Positions 6,628 to 15,799 are shown, numbered from the stretch's first letter. The stretch: 38,510 nucleotides of DNA from Bacteroidales bacterium (GCA_017508895.1 JAFWRA010000198.1:1-38510); one strand, 5' to 3'. The notes: generated by a model from the sequence alone, not told the origin. Made by a program: numbers and translations.

Positions 6628-7464
6628 ATGAATAACACTTTTAGTTTCAATCGTTTCAAGAACCTCTTGCTGAAAGACGGCAAGATGTATATCCGCAACT
6701 TTGGCACCTCGCTCATCGTTTGGTGCTGCCTGAACGCCATTTTCTGGATTTTCAATCTGCTTTTCGGTTCCGAAACCATGCCACCTGTCCGTTTCGGAAT
6801 GTTATGCACATGGACGGCATTGGCCATGATGATGGTACCTTCCAAGGTTTATGGCAATGCCAACCTTTCGCGTGAGGGTGTAGGTTTCGCCATGATGCCC
6901 GCTTCCTCTTTGGAGAAGTTTGTTAGTATGTTCGTCTATTGCGCCATTGTGACACCCATTGTCGTCTTCTTCGGCGGTTACCTGGTCGATGCTTTCTTGT
7001 CGATTTTCCCTTTCGGTGGCTTTGAGAAACCTATACGGCTTTACTCGATGAACGAAATTGTCCAGATGATTAACGACTCGGAAGGTGTAGCTCGTGCAGG
7101 AGAAATGGACTTTCCCATTGAGCAAGTGTTCCCCATTGGTGTGATGCGTACTTCATTATATGCCGGCATCATCCAGTGGTCGGCCATCTTCATGCTGGGC
7201 AATATGCTCTTTAAGAAGCACAAAGCTGGAAAGACTATTGCCTGTTATTTGGGCATTTCCTACCTGATTTCCATGATTATGGGCCTGGTGTTCTTCAATA
7301 GAGAAATCATGGAGGGATGGATAGCAAAGTTCGACGGTATGTCTACCGAACAACTAATCCATTGGTTCCAAAATGCAACGACATGGGGCATGGTTGTCGG
7401 CATCATCATCACTGCCGTGTTGCTCTACTTCACTTATCGTAAAATCAAGACACAAAAATACTAA
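6628..7464 (+). CDS. ABC transporter permease subunit (six-helix membrane protein)
   Basis: A 278-residue membrane protein with about six hydrophobic segments, including SLIVWCCLNAIFWIFNLLFG, YCAIVTPIVVFFGGYLV, IACYLGISYLISMIMGLVFF and a C-terminal VVGIIITAVLLYFTYR. No enzymatic motif is present. Its place between an ABC ATPase and a GntR regulator makes it the permease. A region with MPASSLEKFVSMFVY near residue 90 is typical, as I recall, of Bacteroidota ABC-2-like permeases of this type. AGGAGG at 6614-6619, eight bases before the ATG, is a textbook ribosome-binding site, which is unusual in Bacteroidota and fixes the start. Confidence 0.75.
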   Translation: MNNTFSFNRFKNLLLKDGKMYIRNFGTSLIVWCCLNAIFWIFNLLFGSETMPPVRFGMLCTWTALAMMMVPSKVYGNANLSREGVGFAMMPASSLEKFVSMFVYCAIVTPIVVFFGGYLVDAFLSIFPFGGFEKPIRLYSMNEIVQMINDSEGVARAGEMDFPIEQVFPIGVMRTSLYAGIIQWSAIFMLGNMLFKKHKAGKTIACYLGISYLISMIMGLVFFNREIMEGWIAKFDGMSTEQLIHWFQNATTWGMVVGIIITAVLLYFTYRKIKTQKY

Positions 7465-7467
7465 ACC

Positions 7468-7806
7468 ATGGAATTCAACGCACACAAACCCATATATTTA
7501 CAGATTTGCTCCCAGCTCTATGAGCAGATCCTGCGCGGCGACCTGAAGGCCGACGACCGCATCCCTTCGGTGCGCGACTACGGCATCCAACTCGGCGTGA
7601 ACCCCAACACCATCATGCGCTCTTACGAGACCATGACGGCTGCGGGTATCATCTACAACAAACGCGGCATCGGCTATTTCATCTCGCCTGAGGCCAAGGA
7701 CATCGTCCTCAAGCAGATGCGCGAGGAGTTTCTCGAAAAGGAACTGCCTGAAGTGATCAAGAAGATGAAATTGCTCGGCATTGGACTGGATGAGATAAAA
7801 CTGTAG
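7468..7806 (+). CDS. GntR-family transcriptional regulator, short YtrA type
   Basis: A 112-residue regulator. The N-terminal winged helix-turn-helix shows the GntR pattern PIYLQICSQLYEQILRGDL, then RIPSVRDYGIQLGVNPNTIM, and the wing motif near residue 65 (NKRGIGYFIS). Only about 40 residues follow, a short helical dimerisation tail with no effector domain. This is the YtrA type that usually sits beside an ABC transporter and represses it. The ATG follows the permease stop by three bases, so it is co-transcribed, and feedback control of the 5681 promoter is likely. It is the last gene of the operon, whereas in many YtrA operons the regulator comes first. Confidence 0.88.
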   Translation: MEFNAHKPIYLQICSQLYEQILRGDLKADDRIPSVRDYGIQLGVNPNTIMRSYETMTAAGIIYNKRGIGYFISPEAKDIVLKQMREEFLEKELPEVIKKMKLLGIGLDEIKL

Positions 7807-7810
7807 GAGA

Positions 7811-7827
7811 TTCCCGCGAAGCGGGAA
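7811..7827 (+). terminator. Short GC-rich hairpin after the GntR gene
   Basis: TTCCCGC (7811-7817) and GCGGGAA (7821-7827) form a perfect 7-bp stem with loop GAA, five bases after the regulator stop. It has no T-tract on the + strand (CCTAAAAAA follows), so termination is plausible but not shown. Confidence 0.4.
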
Positions 7828-7903
7828 CCTAAAAAATCACACTAGACTGTAACTTTTTCACCTATTCTTCGTCTTACTACAAATCAATTATAACAAACAA
7901 ACA

Positions 7904-8722
7904 ATGAAAAGAAACATCATAATCATCACAGCGGCCATCATCAGCATGGCGCTCAATGCCTGCTCCATCAATTTGGATGGGGAAACGCTCGGCGGCAAAA
8001 CCATCGAAGGTGACGGTAACATCGTTACCCGCACTTACGATGTGACCGCGTTCAACGAAATCTCTACTTCACTGCCGGCAACGGTCAACTTCACCATTGC
8101 CGACAGTTACTCCTGCACCGTCAGTGTGGACGAGAACCTTTTCGACTACCTCGACATCAGAGTGAAAGACAATGAGTTGCTTATGGGTAAACGCAAGGAC
8201 GACAAAAACAAAAATTTGAAAGCCACGAAATTTGTTATCGAAGTAACGGCTCCGAGTTTGGAGGCTATCAACCTTGCTGGCAGTGGCACTTTTAACGCCA
8301 ACAGTCCTTTGGAAGCGGAGAAATTTGAAGCCAACGTTGCCGGTTCGGGCGACATCGTTTTCCATAAAACGGTCACTACTCAGAAAGTCGATTTGAATGT
8401 GGCTGGTTCGGGCGATTTAGCTTGCAATGAACTGATTTCTGACGAGCTAGGCTGCTACATTGCTGGTTCGGGCGACTTGAAAGTCGTTAGTGGTCAGGTG
8501 CGCAAAGCCGAGGCTGGTGTGGCCGGATCGGGCGACATCGTCCTCACCTGCAACATTGAGAACCTTGATGCCAACATTGCCGGTTCAGGCGACATCAAGG
8601 CGCGGGTCAGCGCCAAGCTCAAGTACGCTATCATCGGCTCTGGCGATATTGGTTACTACGGCAATCCCGTCGTGGAAGGCGACAAAGCGGGTCGCGGTGG
8701 TTTGACACGCCTTGGCGACTGA
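7904..8722 (+). CDS. DUF2807-type lipoprotein (putative adhesin head, GIN-like domain)
   Basis: A 272-residue envelope protein with a lipobox ending ALNAC (lipid Cys20). The rest is a beta-helix-like DUF2807 region. It begins near GNIVTRTYDVTAFNEISTSL and carries a ladder of AGSG/AGSGD motifs (LAGSGTF, VAGSGDI, VAGSGDL, IAGSGDL, VAGSGDI, IAGSGDI, IGSGDI) spaced about 20 residues apart. This is typical of the family annotated as head domain of a putative autotransporter adhesin, common in Bacteroidota with unproven function. The ladder probably forms successive turns of a right-handed beta-helix. It lies 97 bases after the GntR gene, so it could be read with the ABC operon or separately; I see no clear TAnnTTTG element in the gap. 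Confidence 0.85.
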   Translation: MKRNIIIITAAIISMALNACSINLDGETLGGKTIEGDGNIVTRTYDVTAFNEISTSLPATVNFTIADSYSCTVSVDENLFDYLDIRVKDNELLMGKRKDDKNKNLKATKFVIEVTAPSLEAINLAGSGTFNANSPLEAEKFEANVAGSGDIVFHKTVTTQKVDLNVAGSGDLACNELISDELGCYIAGSGDLKVVSGQVRKAEAGVAGSGDIVLTCNIENLDANIAGSGDIKARVSAKLKYAIIGSGDIGYYGNPVVEGDKAGRGGLTRLGD

Positions 8723-8764
8723 CAACTACGAAAGTAAATCTCTTTTTCATAACCTTGTAATGAG

Positions 8765-8800
8765 AAACGGCTGACCTTTTGGGTCAGCCGTTTTCTGTTT
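8765..8800 (+). terminator. Strong terminator between convergent genes
   Basis: A perfect 12-bp stem (8765-8776 with 8782-8793), loop TTTTG, followed by a T-rich run TCTGTTTTTT. It lies between the DUF2807 gene (+) and the end of the C25 peptidase gene (-). The hairpin may also serve the - strand gene, although the T-tract on that side is weak. Confidence 0.85.
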
Positions 8801-8842
8801 TTTGGCTGTTGGGCTGCCATAGTACGACAGCCCTTCAAACCA

Positions 8843-11800
8843 TTAACGTATAACGCTAACACGTTTGACACCCACACCGTTTTCGGTATAGATGCGAATC
8901 ATGAACACACCTGCGCCAAACTGGCTCATGTTCAAGGTCTCCGTGTCGTTGTTCACTTCGGCATCGTACACCACCTGGCCGAGCTCGTTCACCACAGTGA
9001 GGCGTTGCATGTCTTCAGCCACAATAGTGACATTGCCATCGGTCGGGTTGGGGTAGAGGCTGGCGTTGATGCTGTACTCGTTCACATCAGTGGAGTTCTT
9101 CACCTTGATGTCGAAGGTGCTGTTGCCGTTGTTACATTCCGCAGTAGGCGTGGCGGTTAAGATAACTTCACCCTTGTAAGTGTCGCTCCAAGTGACGAGG
9201 ACAGACTTGCCATCGTTTGCGGGTGTTAGTGCTCCTGCTTCTTCAGGCACGATGCTATAGCCGACTTTCACATCGTTGGCAATAGTGTAAGTGCTTGTAG
9301 GTGTGAGGCGCACATCCAATTCGGCATCGCCGCTGATTTCGGGCAGGGCGGCCACAGAATTTACAACGATATTGATGGGCAGTTCGAGGGCAGTCTCACA
9401 ACCATGGGAATCGGTGATTTTGGTGAAGACGATGTTGACATCTTCTGTGGGGGTGAGGCTCAATGTGTAATAGTCAATAAAGCTAAAGCTTTCAATGCCT
9501 TCGCCTTCAACAGTATATTCCACACCGCTACCACCAATTACAGTTGTGCCAGACAAAGAGATACTCACTTCTTCGCCTTCACAAATGCTGGTTGGGACTT
9601 CACCAATTGAAAGCGTGGGCTTGGGGTAGCAAAGGACTACAAATCCTAAATCCCCTTCTTCGTATGTGATTTGGCACGTGCGATTGCTGATAGACATGAT
9701 ATTGTATACTGTCGTGCCGAGTTCAGGAATGCCAAGGTCAATGATGGTGTCGTTGGCATTAAGCTCATATTCAGTCCCATTGATGTCGACAACGAAATCT
9801 GGTTCCGTGGGATTTCCATTAGGTGTGTATCCGTCAAGAGAGATGCCCATAAAGGCGTGTTCACCTTCGCAAGCGACATAACCAGTGTATTCCAGATCTA
9901 TCTTAGGCATGGGGTTCATCTCGAAAGGATAGTCATAAGTGAAAGAACCACAACCGGGCGAAACGGCAAACGCAGTCAAAGTGACTCCGTTTGCAATATC
10001 CAGTAATCCAGGAGTATAAGTGGTTTCCAAAGCGGAGGCATCTTCAAAAGTGCCGTCACCATCGGTCAGCCATTGGAAGGATATATATTCACCGGAAATT
10101 CTCACCGAAATGGGTTGAGGCTCATCGATGGCGCAATAATGAACATCGATAAGCGCGTTTTCAATCACTACCTTTTGGGTGACAAACACCGTCATTTCAT
10201 CAGTAATCGCTTCGCCGTCGCCGTTGATGGTAAGGGTCAATGTGGCTTGGCCATTATCAATGTCCTGTTGTCCAGGGGTATAAATCGGGGTGGAGATGGT
10301 AGCGTCATCGAAGGTGCCGTCGCCCGAGGTCGTCCATTGCAGGTTGTCGTAATGGATGGCGTAACCCACGACTTGAGCTTCACTGCCTTCGCAAACAGTT
10401 ACATCATAACCAGCAGTGCCTGCCATCACACGGTCGGTGGGCAGACCGACAAAGTCAATCCAAACGCAGTCGCTGCCACCAGTGGTGTATTGGTCTTTGG
10501 TGTAGGTCCACTTGTATGTGTGTCTTCCAGCGGTAACAGGATAAGAAGCTTTGGTCCAAGCTACTGTACCCGACCAATTGTTCTTTTCTTGGTTGTCGAT
10601 GTAGAAATGCAGCTTGTCGTAGCCATTCTCCGTCGACACCTTATAATAGAAGGAGATGCTGTCGTTTGAGCCAGCCTCATGGGTTAAAGTCAACGTGGTA
10701 GTGGCGTTGTCACCGATGGCACCCGATTTGATGCAGTATTGGCCTTCATACGGATCTTCGGTAACGAAACGCCAGGGCTTATTGGCATCGTTGGTCCAGC
10801 CTGCGCTAAATTCGCCGCTTTCGAAGTCTTCGACGATGAGACCAACCTTGGCGACATACTCGTTTTGGACATTGTACAAGCCAGATGTCACGCTAAGGTC
10901 AAGTGGGCAAGTGTAGCCAATTGGTGTGTCCTCGCTAATTGTGATAGTGAAGACGGCAGTCTGCGTTTCACTGGCATTGACATTCTCAAACTCGATCGTG
11001 CTTTCTTCCAACATGATGTAGGGCGAAAGCATTTGCAACGTGGCTGTGGTTGTGGCAGCATCAGCATGGCCGTTGTTGTTGATGGGGAAACTGATTTGGG
11101 CGGTCTCGCCGGCATCCAAGCGTCCGTTGCCGTTGCCGTTCACTTCGGTGATGCTCATTCCACCAAGCTCTAACACAGGCGCGTAGGCTTTCATGACGAG
11201 GTTGCTGACATACACATCGTCGCCATTGGTCACAGTGATGGTGAAGCGATTGCTCGTGTTGTCGGGCACGTTGTCAGCCACCGTAAATGAGAAGGCATTG
11301 GCTACAGACTGTAAAGCGTTGGGATCCATACTCTCGAATTGGGCGGTGCTGTTGGTGATGGTGATGTATTCCGATTCGCTCTCCAATACGGCTTCGAAAG
11401 CATTCATGGCGTCGCTACCCACGTTTCTCAAAGTGATGTCAAGGTCGATGGCTTCACCAAAATCGAGTTGCCCGTTTTCATTCTGGTCGTGGATGACCTT
11501 GTTGTCGAAGACGATGTAAGGTCCATCGGCTGGAATGACACCCATGACGGCTTCATAGCGCAGGTAGTTTTGACCTGTCACGATGAGGTTGATTTCGGTC
11601 GGGGGCACTTGGGGAATGAAATGGATGGTTTGCGGGTCGCCAGTAGCTTCAGCGACGGCGAGGATATCCCAACCGCCTTCCATATTTTCCTTCACGAGGC
11701 TAATTATGCAGCCTTCAGGGGCGGTGATGCTGACTTCGCCCAAGCCGGCAAGTACCACTTCAGGATGAACTACTTCCATCTCTTGAGGCACTTGCGTGTA

Positions 11801-13729
11801 GATGCGAAGGAAAGCGTCGCAGTGGGCGGTGAACATGGTGTAAGTAATGTCTTTGTTTTGGGTGTTGTAGGGCCAGGCACTTTGAGCCAAGAAATACTTA
11901 CCTGCCACATTGCCGAAAGCAGGCATCCAGTTGCCCGTGTTTTCGGCGAATGGACCATAGGTAGGCATGAAATCGCCGTCAAAGAGGTCATAGACACCCC
12001 AAACATATGCGTCGTTGACGAAAGAGTAGGAGACATGGGTCGGGCAGAGCAGACCTACGGCGCCGGCATTCTCACCATTGTAAGTACGGCGCATCCATTT
12101 CTCTGCGAAGCAGTTGCCGTTTGATCCGGTGTAGTCGAACATACCAGTTTGGCAGTTGATAGACATCACAAAAGGCATCTTACCAACATTGTTCATCTGA
12201 TCAATATGGCTGTTACGTACAGCAGGTTCTCCCCAACCGGTCTCCAGACCATGGTCGCGATGTTGCAGCCAGAAGGAGCCTTCATTGACGGCTTGAACCA
12301 CCAGCTCCGGGGTGCCGTTGTTCCAATCACCCAATTCACTCGGGGAGGCGGGGATATATCCAACACCGTTGGGGCCAAAGTAGTTGACCACCATTGAAGT
12401 GTTTTGGTTGCTCGACCAGATGCTGCCAGGCGTACCGTCATAGATGCAGTTGATACGGTTGGTGTCGTAACCATGATTGCGCATGTAACCACCAAACACT
12501 TCAGAACACAGTTGGAACCAACGTTCAGTCTGCCAGCCCAATGCGGTGATGGGGCGACTGTAGAAGTTTGGATCTGTGTTGGGGTTGGTGTATTCATATT
12601 CAATCTGCTTGCCGACGAAGACAGGGAGCTCGGAAGCGTTTTGTGCCACCAAACGCGAGAAGACCATGTCGGGAAGGTTGTCGTTGCCTTGGGCATCAGC
12701 ATATTTATTGTCGGTGATGCAGTTACCATAGTAATCCGAGTGGTAAACAACCTCGGCAGGGATATACTGGCCCAAGTCGTTACCGTGGTCACCGAGCAGA
12801 CAGACCGCTACTGGGGGGATATCCCAAGTGTGGTAGGCGTCGTGGAACCAAGCCTTCAACTGGGAGGTGTTGTTGGCAGGCATCTCGTCCAAACGATACA
12901 CTTTAGTGATGATGCCTTGACGGGTGCGGTAGTCTTTCAGCTGGTTGGCATATTCGGCCCAGGCATCGTTGTTGGGCGTGATGATAAGGTACTCGGCACC
13001 GTTTTCATCGCCGCGAAGCCATTCTTGCATACGGGCGGAATAGTCAATGACGGGCAGTTGGTCGTAGTTCATCAACTCGGCTGCCAAGATAGGATCCCAG
13101 TAGGGAGAACGCAGACGGTCCTCACCAAAATGGCCTGTACCGCCTTCAAAATCAACGGCAAGCTCAATGTTGGTGTAGACAATCAAGTCTTTTGTGACAG
13201 GGTTGTACTGGAAAGGTGTGATGGATACCGTAACCGACTCAACGCCACGGATGTAGGAGCTGCCCATGGTGAAAGGCTCGACGGGATAGAAGGCGTCCTT
13301 GCCGTAAATGGACATGTCTTTCACATAGTTCATGTCAGGCTCCTCAGTCTCCGCCTGAATGCGAAGTGCGGGGGCGATGTTCACATTGTGTAAGGTCTCT
13401 TTTTCAAAGCTGACCACGCGCAAGTTTGCTGTGGCACCTTGTGGGATTGCCATCATACGGCTTTCGGTGGGAAGGTTGGGGCAGCCTGCGTTGTTAGGAA
13501 GGGCAATGGCAGAGATGGTAATCTCCGACATGTCTTCGCCACGATAGTTGAGTTGGCTCAACGACATCTGCCCTAAGTTGTAGCTGATGTGAAGGCCACT
13601 GCGGGTCTTTTCTGTCAGGGCAAAGCCTTGCTTCCCCTTGACGGGATAGTTGAAGGTCTGCGCCAAAGCAATATTGCCGATAAAGGCAAATAGCGTAAAA
13701 GCTAGTGCAAAGGATAATGACTTTTTCAT
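8843..13729 (-). CDS. Gingipain-like C25 cysteine peptidase with T9SS sorting domain
   Basis: A 1628-residue secreted protease. Signal peptide 1-24 (ends ALAQ); propeptide about 25-240; C25 catalytic domain about 245-645, with the probable dyad His493 in LQHRDHG and Cys526 in SINCQTG, the spacing and setting of gingipain catalytic residues. An Ig-like domain follows (about 650-735). Next come two domains opening with Asp/Asn-Gly-rich loops (DQNENGQLDFGE at 749-760; NGNGNGRLDAGE at 864-875) that look calcium-binding, a MAM/jelly-roll-like region (about 965-1097), several Ig-like domains with GDGTF and YTPG motifs, and a type A sorting domain (1553-1628) ending KRVSVIR. It would be surface-anchored or released and degrade proteins or process other surface proteins. 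The Arg or Lys preference of true gingipains cannot be inferred. A related gene starts beyond the right edge (34902-38510). Confidence 0.92.
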   Translation of the reverse strand: MKKSLSFALAFTLFAFIGNIALAQTFNYPVKGKQGFALTEKTRSGLHISYNLGQMSLSQLNYRGEDMSEITISAIALPNNAGCPNLPTESRMMAIPQGATANLRVVSFEKETLHNVNIAPALRIQAETEEPDMNYVKDMSIYGKDAFYPVEPFTMGSSYIRGVESVTVSITPFQYNPVTKDLIVYTNIELAVDFEGGTGHFGEDRLRSPYWDPILAAELMNYDQLPVIDYSARMQEWLRGDENGAEYLIITPNNDAWAEYANQLKDYRTRQGIITKVYRLDEMPANNTSQLKAWFHDAYHTWDIPPVAVCLLGDHGNDLGQYIPAEVVYHSDYYGNCITDNKYADAQGNDNLPDMVFSRLVAQNASELPVFVGKQIEYEYTNPNTDPNFYSRPITALGWQTERWFQLCSEVFGGYMRNHGYDTNRINCIYDGTPGSIWSSNQNTSMVVNYFGPNGVGYIPASPSELGDWNNGTPELVVQAVNEGSFWLQHRDHGLETGWGEPAVRNSHIDQMNNVGKMPFVMSINCQTGMFDYTGSNGNCFAEKWMRRTYNGENAGAVGLLCPTHVSYSFVNDAYVWGVYDLFDGDFMPTYGPFAENTGNWMPAFGNVAGKYFLAQSAWPYNTQNKDITYTMFTAHCDAFLRIYTQVPQEMEVVHPEVVLAGLGEVSITAPEGCIISLVKENMEGGWDILAVAEATGDPQTIHFIPQVPPTEINLIVTGQNYLRYEAVMGVIPADGPYIVFDNKVIHDQNENGQLDFGEAIDLDITLRNVGSDAMNAFEAVLESESEYITITNSTAQFESMDPNALQSVANAFSFTVADNVPDNTSNRFTITVTNGDDVYVSNLVMKAYAPVLELGGMSITEVNGNGNGRLDAGETAQISFPINNNGHADAATTTATLQMLSPYIMLEESTIEFENVNASETQTAVFTITISEDTPIGYTCPLDLSVTSGLYNVQNEYVAKVGLIVEDFESGEFSAGWTNDANKPWRFVTEDPYEGQYCIKSGAIGDNATTTLTLTHEAGSNDSISFYYKVSTENGYDKLHFYIDNQEKNNWSGTVAWTKASYPVTAGRHTYKWTYTKDQYTTGGSDCVWIDFVGLPTDRVMAGTAGYDVTVCEGSEAQVVGYAIHYDNLQWTTSGDGTFDDATISTPIYTPGQQDIDNGQATLTLTINGDGEAITDEMTVFVTQKVVIENALIDVHYCAIDEPQPISVRISGEYISFQWLTDGDGTFEDASALETTYTPGLLDIANGVTLTAFAVSPGCGSFTYDYPFEMNPMPKIDLEYTGYVACEGEHAFMGISLDGYTPNGNPTEPDFVVDINGTEYELNANDTIIDLGIPELGTTVYNIMSISNRTCQITYEEGDLGFVVLCYPKPTLSIGEVPTSICEGEEVSISLSGTTVIGGSGVEYTVEGEGIESFSFIDYYTLSLTPTEDVNIVFTKITDSHGCETALELPINIVVNSVAALPEISGDAELDVRLTPTSTYTIANDVKVGYSIVPEEAGALTPANDGKSVLVTWSDTYKGEVILTATPTAECNNGNSTFDIKVKNSTDVNEYSINASLYPNPTDGNVTIVAEDMQRLTVVNELGQVVYDAEVNNDTETLNMSQFGAGVFMIRIYTENGVGVKRVSVIR

Positions 13730-13780
13730 ATTGATTGTATTTTATATGTTGCTCATTGTTGTTTCGTCCTCTATTTACGG

Positions 13781-13828
13781 AAAAGAGACGCAAGCATTGA
13801 CTCCGAAGAATCATAGATTTGCGCCTCT
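13781..13828 (-). terminator. Branched terminator of the lipoprotein/barrel operon
   Basis: Read on the - strand, a 10-bp outer stem (13819-13828 with 13784-13793, one G-T wobble) encloses an inner 5-bp stem (13808-13812 with 13799-13803) capped by a stable TTCG loop. A T-run follows at 13784-13781. It lies about 30 bases beyond the stop of the outer-membrane protein gene and before the C25 start. No TAnnTTTG promoter for the C25 gene was found in the remaining 13730-13780. Confidence 0.65.
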
Positions 13829-13858
13829 AGTCTTAATTTCTAACTCTTAACAGGTAGC

Positions 13859-14794
13859 TCAATCATACTCTCCCCATCTCATGCATGCACCTTGTAATTG
13901 CTTCTTCAACGGGAATAGCAAAGTGATTTTGACGGTAGCATCTGTGTTGATTCTTGTACCCAACAGATAGGGGTCGATGTAACCTGCGCCAATTACATTT
14001 TGCGATGTGCCGCTGGTTTCCTCATGAGTGAATGAGTTGAGTGCAGAGGCGTGTACATCAAAGGGGCTTGTGTTGACGAGAAAATATGCAAGAGAAGCGT
14101 GAGCGGAGACATCGGCTTTGAAGAGAAAATAATAGTTGCCCACGTTGAGTTTGTACATCACGCCAGCACCTCCCACAACACCGATATTCCATTGCCAAGT
14201 GTTTTGTGCGCTCAACCCCACAGTATCAATTGTTGCTGTGTTGCTCAGTTGTTGCTCAGGAGTACCATAGTTCAGGATTTCTGTCTTTTTCCAAATCATT
14301 TTTCCTGCCATAGGAACACTGACTCGAGGACCGACAAAAACATACGGTCTGATGGCGCTATTGGAGAAATAGTAGGTGAACGGTGCTTGGACATTAATCT
14401 CAGTAAAGTCAACATCCAATTGGCGGTAATAGTTCTTGTTATGTTCGGGACCCATTCCCAAACTTACTGGGAAGTTGTGTATCTCGTAGTTCAGCTGCAG
14501 GTTACGCATGGCATAATATCCTTCGAGGCTGATGGACATGCTTTTGTTGAGCATGCGTTCAACAGAGAGGCCACCAACAATACCGAAGTTAAAAGGCTCG
14601 TTGTATTTGGTTTTTGTCCCGCCAAAGTGGAACCAATAAGTCGAGGTGACGCCGCCAATGAGGCCGATGTTGTATTTGGCTTCCGTTGAATTCACATTGC
14701 TGTTGGCAGATTGCAGGGGCTTTTTGAATTGTGCCTGCATGGTGTTGCAAAGAAGTGAAAAAACCAGGAATAAAAGGAAGGTCGCTTTTTTCAT
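13859..14794 (-). CDS. Outer-membrane beta-barrel protein
   Basis: A 311-residue protein with signal peptide MKKATFLLFLVFSLLCNTMQA cut before QF. Alternating-hydrophobicity strands with Gly-rich turns (YNIGLIGGVTSTYWFHF, FNFGIVGGLSVERML, WNIGVVGGAGVMYKLN) suggest a small barrel of the OMP_b-brl/PorT-like type common in Bacteroidota. SISLEGYYAMRNLQLNYEI and IRPYVFVGPRVSVPM are typical 'fancy strand and name-your-barrel' stretches. It lies 27 bases after the lipoprotein gene and shares its promoter, so the two may form an outer-membrane pair. It has no TonB box or SusC features. A specific role, for example in T9SS surface attachment, cannot be assigned. Confidence 0.75.
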   Translation of the reverse strand: MKKATFLLFLVFSLLCNTMQAQFKKPLQSANSNVNSTEAKYNIGLIGGVTSTYWFHFGGTKTKYNEPFNFGIVGGLSVERMLNKSMSISLEGYYAMRNLQLNYEIHNFPVSLGMGPEHNKNYYRQLDVDFTEINVQAPFTYYFSNSAIRPYVFVGPRVSVPMAGKMIWKKTEILNYGTPEQQLSNTATIDTVGLSAQNTWQWNIGVVGGAGVMYKLNVGNYYFLFKADVSAHASLAYFLVNTSPFDVHASALNSFTHEETSGTSQNVIGAGYIDPYLLGTRINTDATVKITLLFPLKKQLQGACMRWGEYD

Positions 14795-14821
14795 TGCGTG
14801 TTGAGTTTGATGGTTATGTAC

Positions 14822-15673
14822 TTAATTAAACTCTCCGTAATGCAAATCACCAACACTTTTCATAATCCAAACATTACCGGGAAGCGGTAACGAACCATTG
14901 TTGATAAGCGCATTATACAGGATGGAAGACTTGTTATAGTAATACATGGTTTGATAGCCGATTCTAAAGTCTTGTATGACAGGCATCTTTATCGTATCAG
15001 TAGTGTTGTTGACTGTGTCGGTCTGTACGACGATTTCTTCAGCCATTTTACCAGACATGATGACGGCATGAAGTGGTTGCGTATTGGAACTGATGTTGCG
15101 TAATTCATAAAAATACGCTGTAAAATATGGATCGTTTCCCATGATGTATATAGTGTTGAAATCCATATATTTGGCGTTTTCATTTTTGAAATAAGAAGGA
15201 GCTATGGTGTCATTGACGAACGCGTCAAACCTGTCGTTAGCGCTAATAATGCTGACCGTGCTGTCGTTGCTCGAATTCTCCAAAAACTGAAGGTGTCCCG
15301 TGTTGGCGTCAATATAGGGTCTTTGGAGGGTGTAGGTCGCGATGCCTTTATGTTGGTCGTAAAAATGGTAATACTCTTTGACGGGCAACAAACCGGTGCG
15401 GGGCTGCCAAAGCGTGTCTATTTTTACGGAAGACTCGAAGTAAAACCCATCGACAAGGTATTTCCCTTCTATTTTTGGAGGCTCATCACCAAAGTACAAA
15501 TGATTCTGGCCAAACGCTTCCAATAGTCGCTGAGGCATGTATTCATTGATGTTCGGAATCTGCTGGTAGCCGTAATACACGGTCTTGTTGTTCGCTGGAT
15601 CGTTTTTCATGCAGGAGCTGAAAAGCGTGAGCCCGCAAATGAAAACCAGTGTTCTGAATAGGTGTTTCTTCAT
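14822..15673 (-). CDS. Lipoprotein of unknown function
   Basis: A 283-residue lipoprotein beginning MKKHLFRTLVFICGLTLFSS, with lipobox LFSSC at Cys21 followed by MKNDP. The frame could start 84 bases earlier (15757), but that part covers the promoter. The mature chain has many aromatic and Asn residues (YFESSVKIDTLWQPRTGLLP, KEYYHFYDQHKGIATYTLQ) and looks beta-rich; I recognise no family. It is the first gene of a two-gene operon with the outer-membrane barrel protein, and sits between the adhesin array and the C25 gene. It could be a surface or periplasmic partner of the barrel. Confidence 0.75.
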   Translation of the reverse strand: MKKHLFRTLVFICGLTLFSSCMKNDPANNKTVYYGYQQIPNINEYMPQRLLEAFGQNHLYFGDEPPKIEGKYLVDGFYFESSVKIDTLWQPRTGLLPVKEYYHFYDQHKGIATYTLQRPYIDANTGHLQFLENSSNDSTVSIISANDRFDAFVNDTIAPSYFKNENAKYMDFNTIYIMGNDPYFTAYFYELRNISSNTQPLHAVIMSGKMAEEIVVQTDTVNNTTDTIKMPVIQDFRIGYQTMYYYNKSSILYNALINNGSLPLPGNVWIMKSVGDLHYGEFN

Positions 15674-15724
15674 CGTATTAGAGCTATGGATGAGGTACTT
15701 TTCTTTTGATAAAAAATAATCTGG

Positions 15725-15754
15725 CAAATGTAAGGATTTAGTCGTTACGTACAA
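15725..15754 (-). promoter_or_regulatory. Bacteroidota-type promoter of the lipoprotein/barrel operon
   Basis: On the - strand, TTG (15754-15752), 19 bases, then TACATTTG (15732-15725), matching TAnnTTTG. The ATG at 15673 is about 50 bases downstream. The promoter starts only 45 bases beyond the stop of the last array gene, and no clear terminator lies between. Confidence 0.7.
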
Positions 15755-15799
15755 CAAACCAAACGATTTTTTTTGTTGTTTATTGTAAAGCCTTGAATA

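Noticed and set aside
11339..13393. Long + strand open frames (11339-12124 and 12404-13393) opposite the C25 gene
   Set aside because: They are antisense to the conserved catalytic and propeptide regions, have skewed composition rich in Val, Gly and His, and show no recognisable domain, signal peptide or start context.
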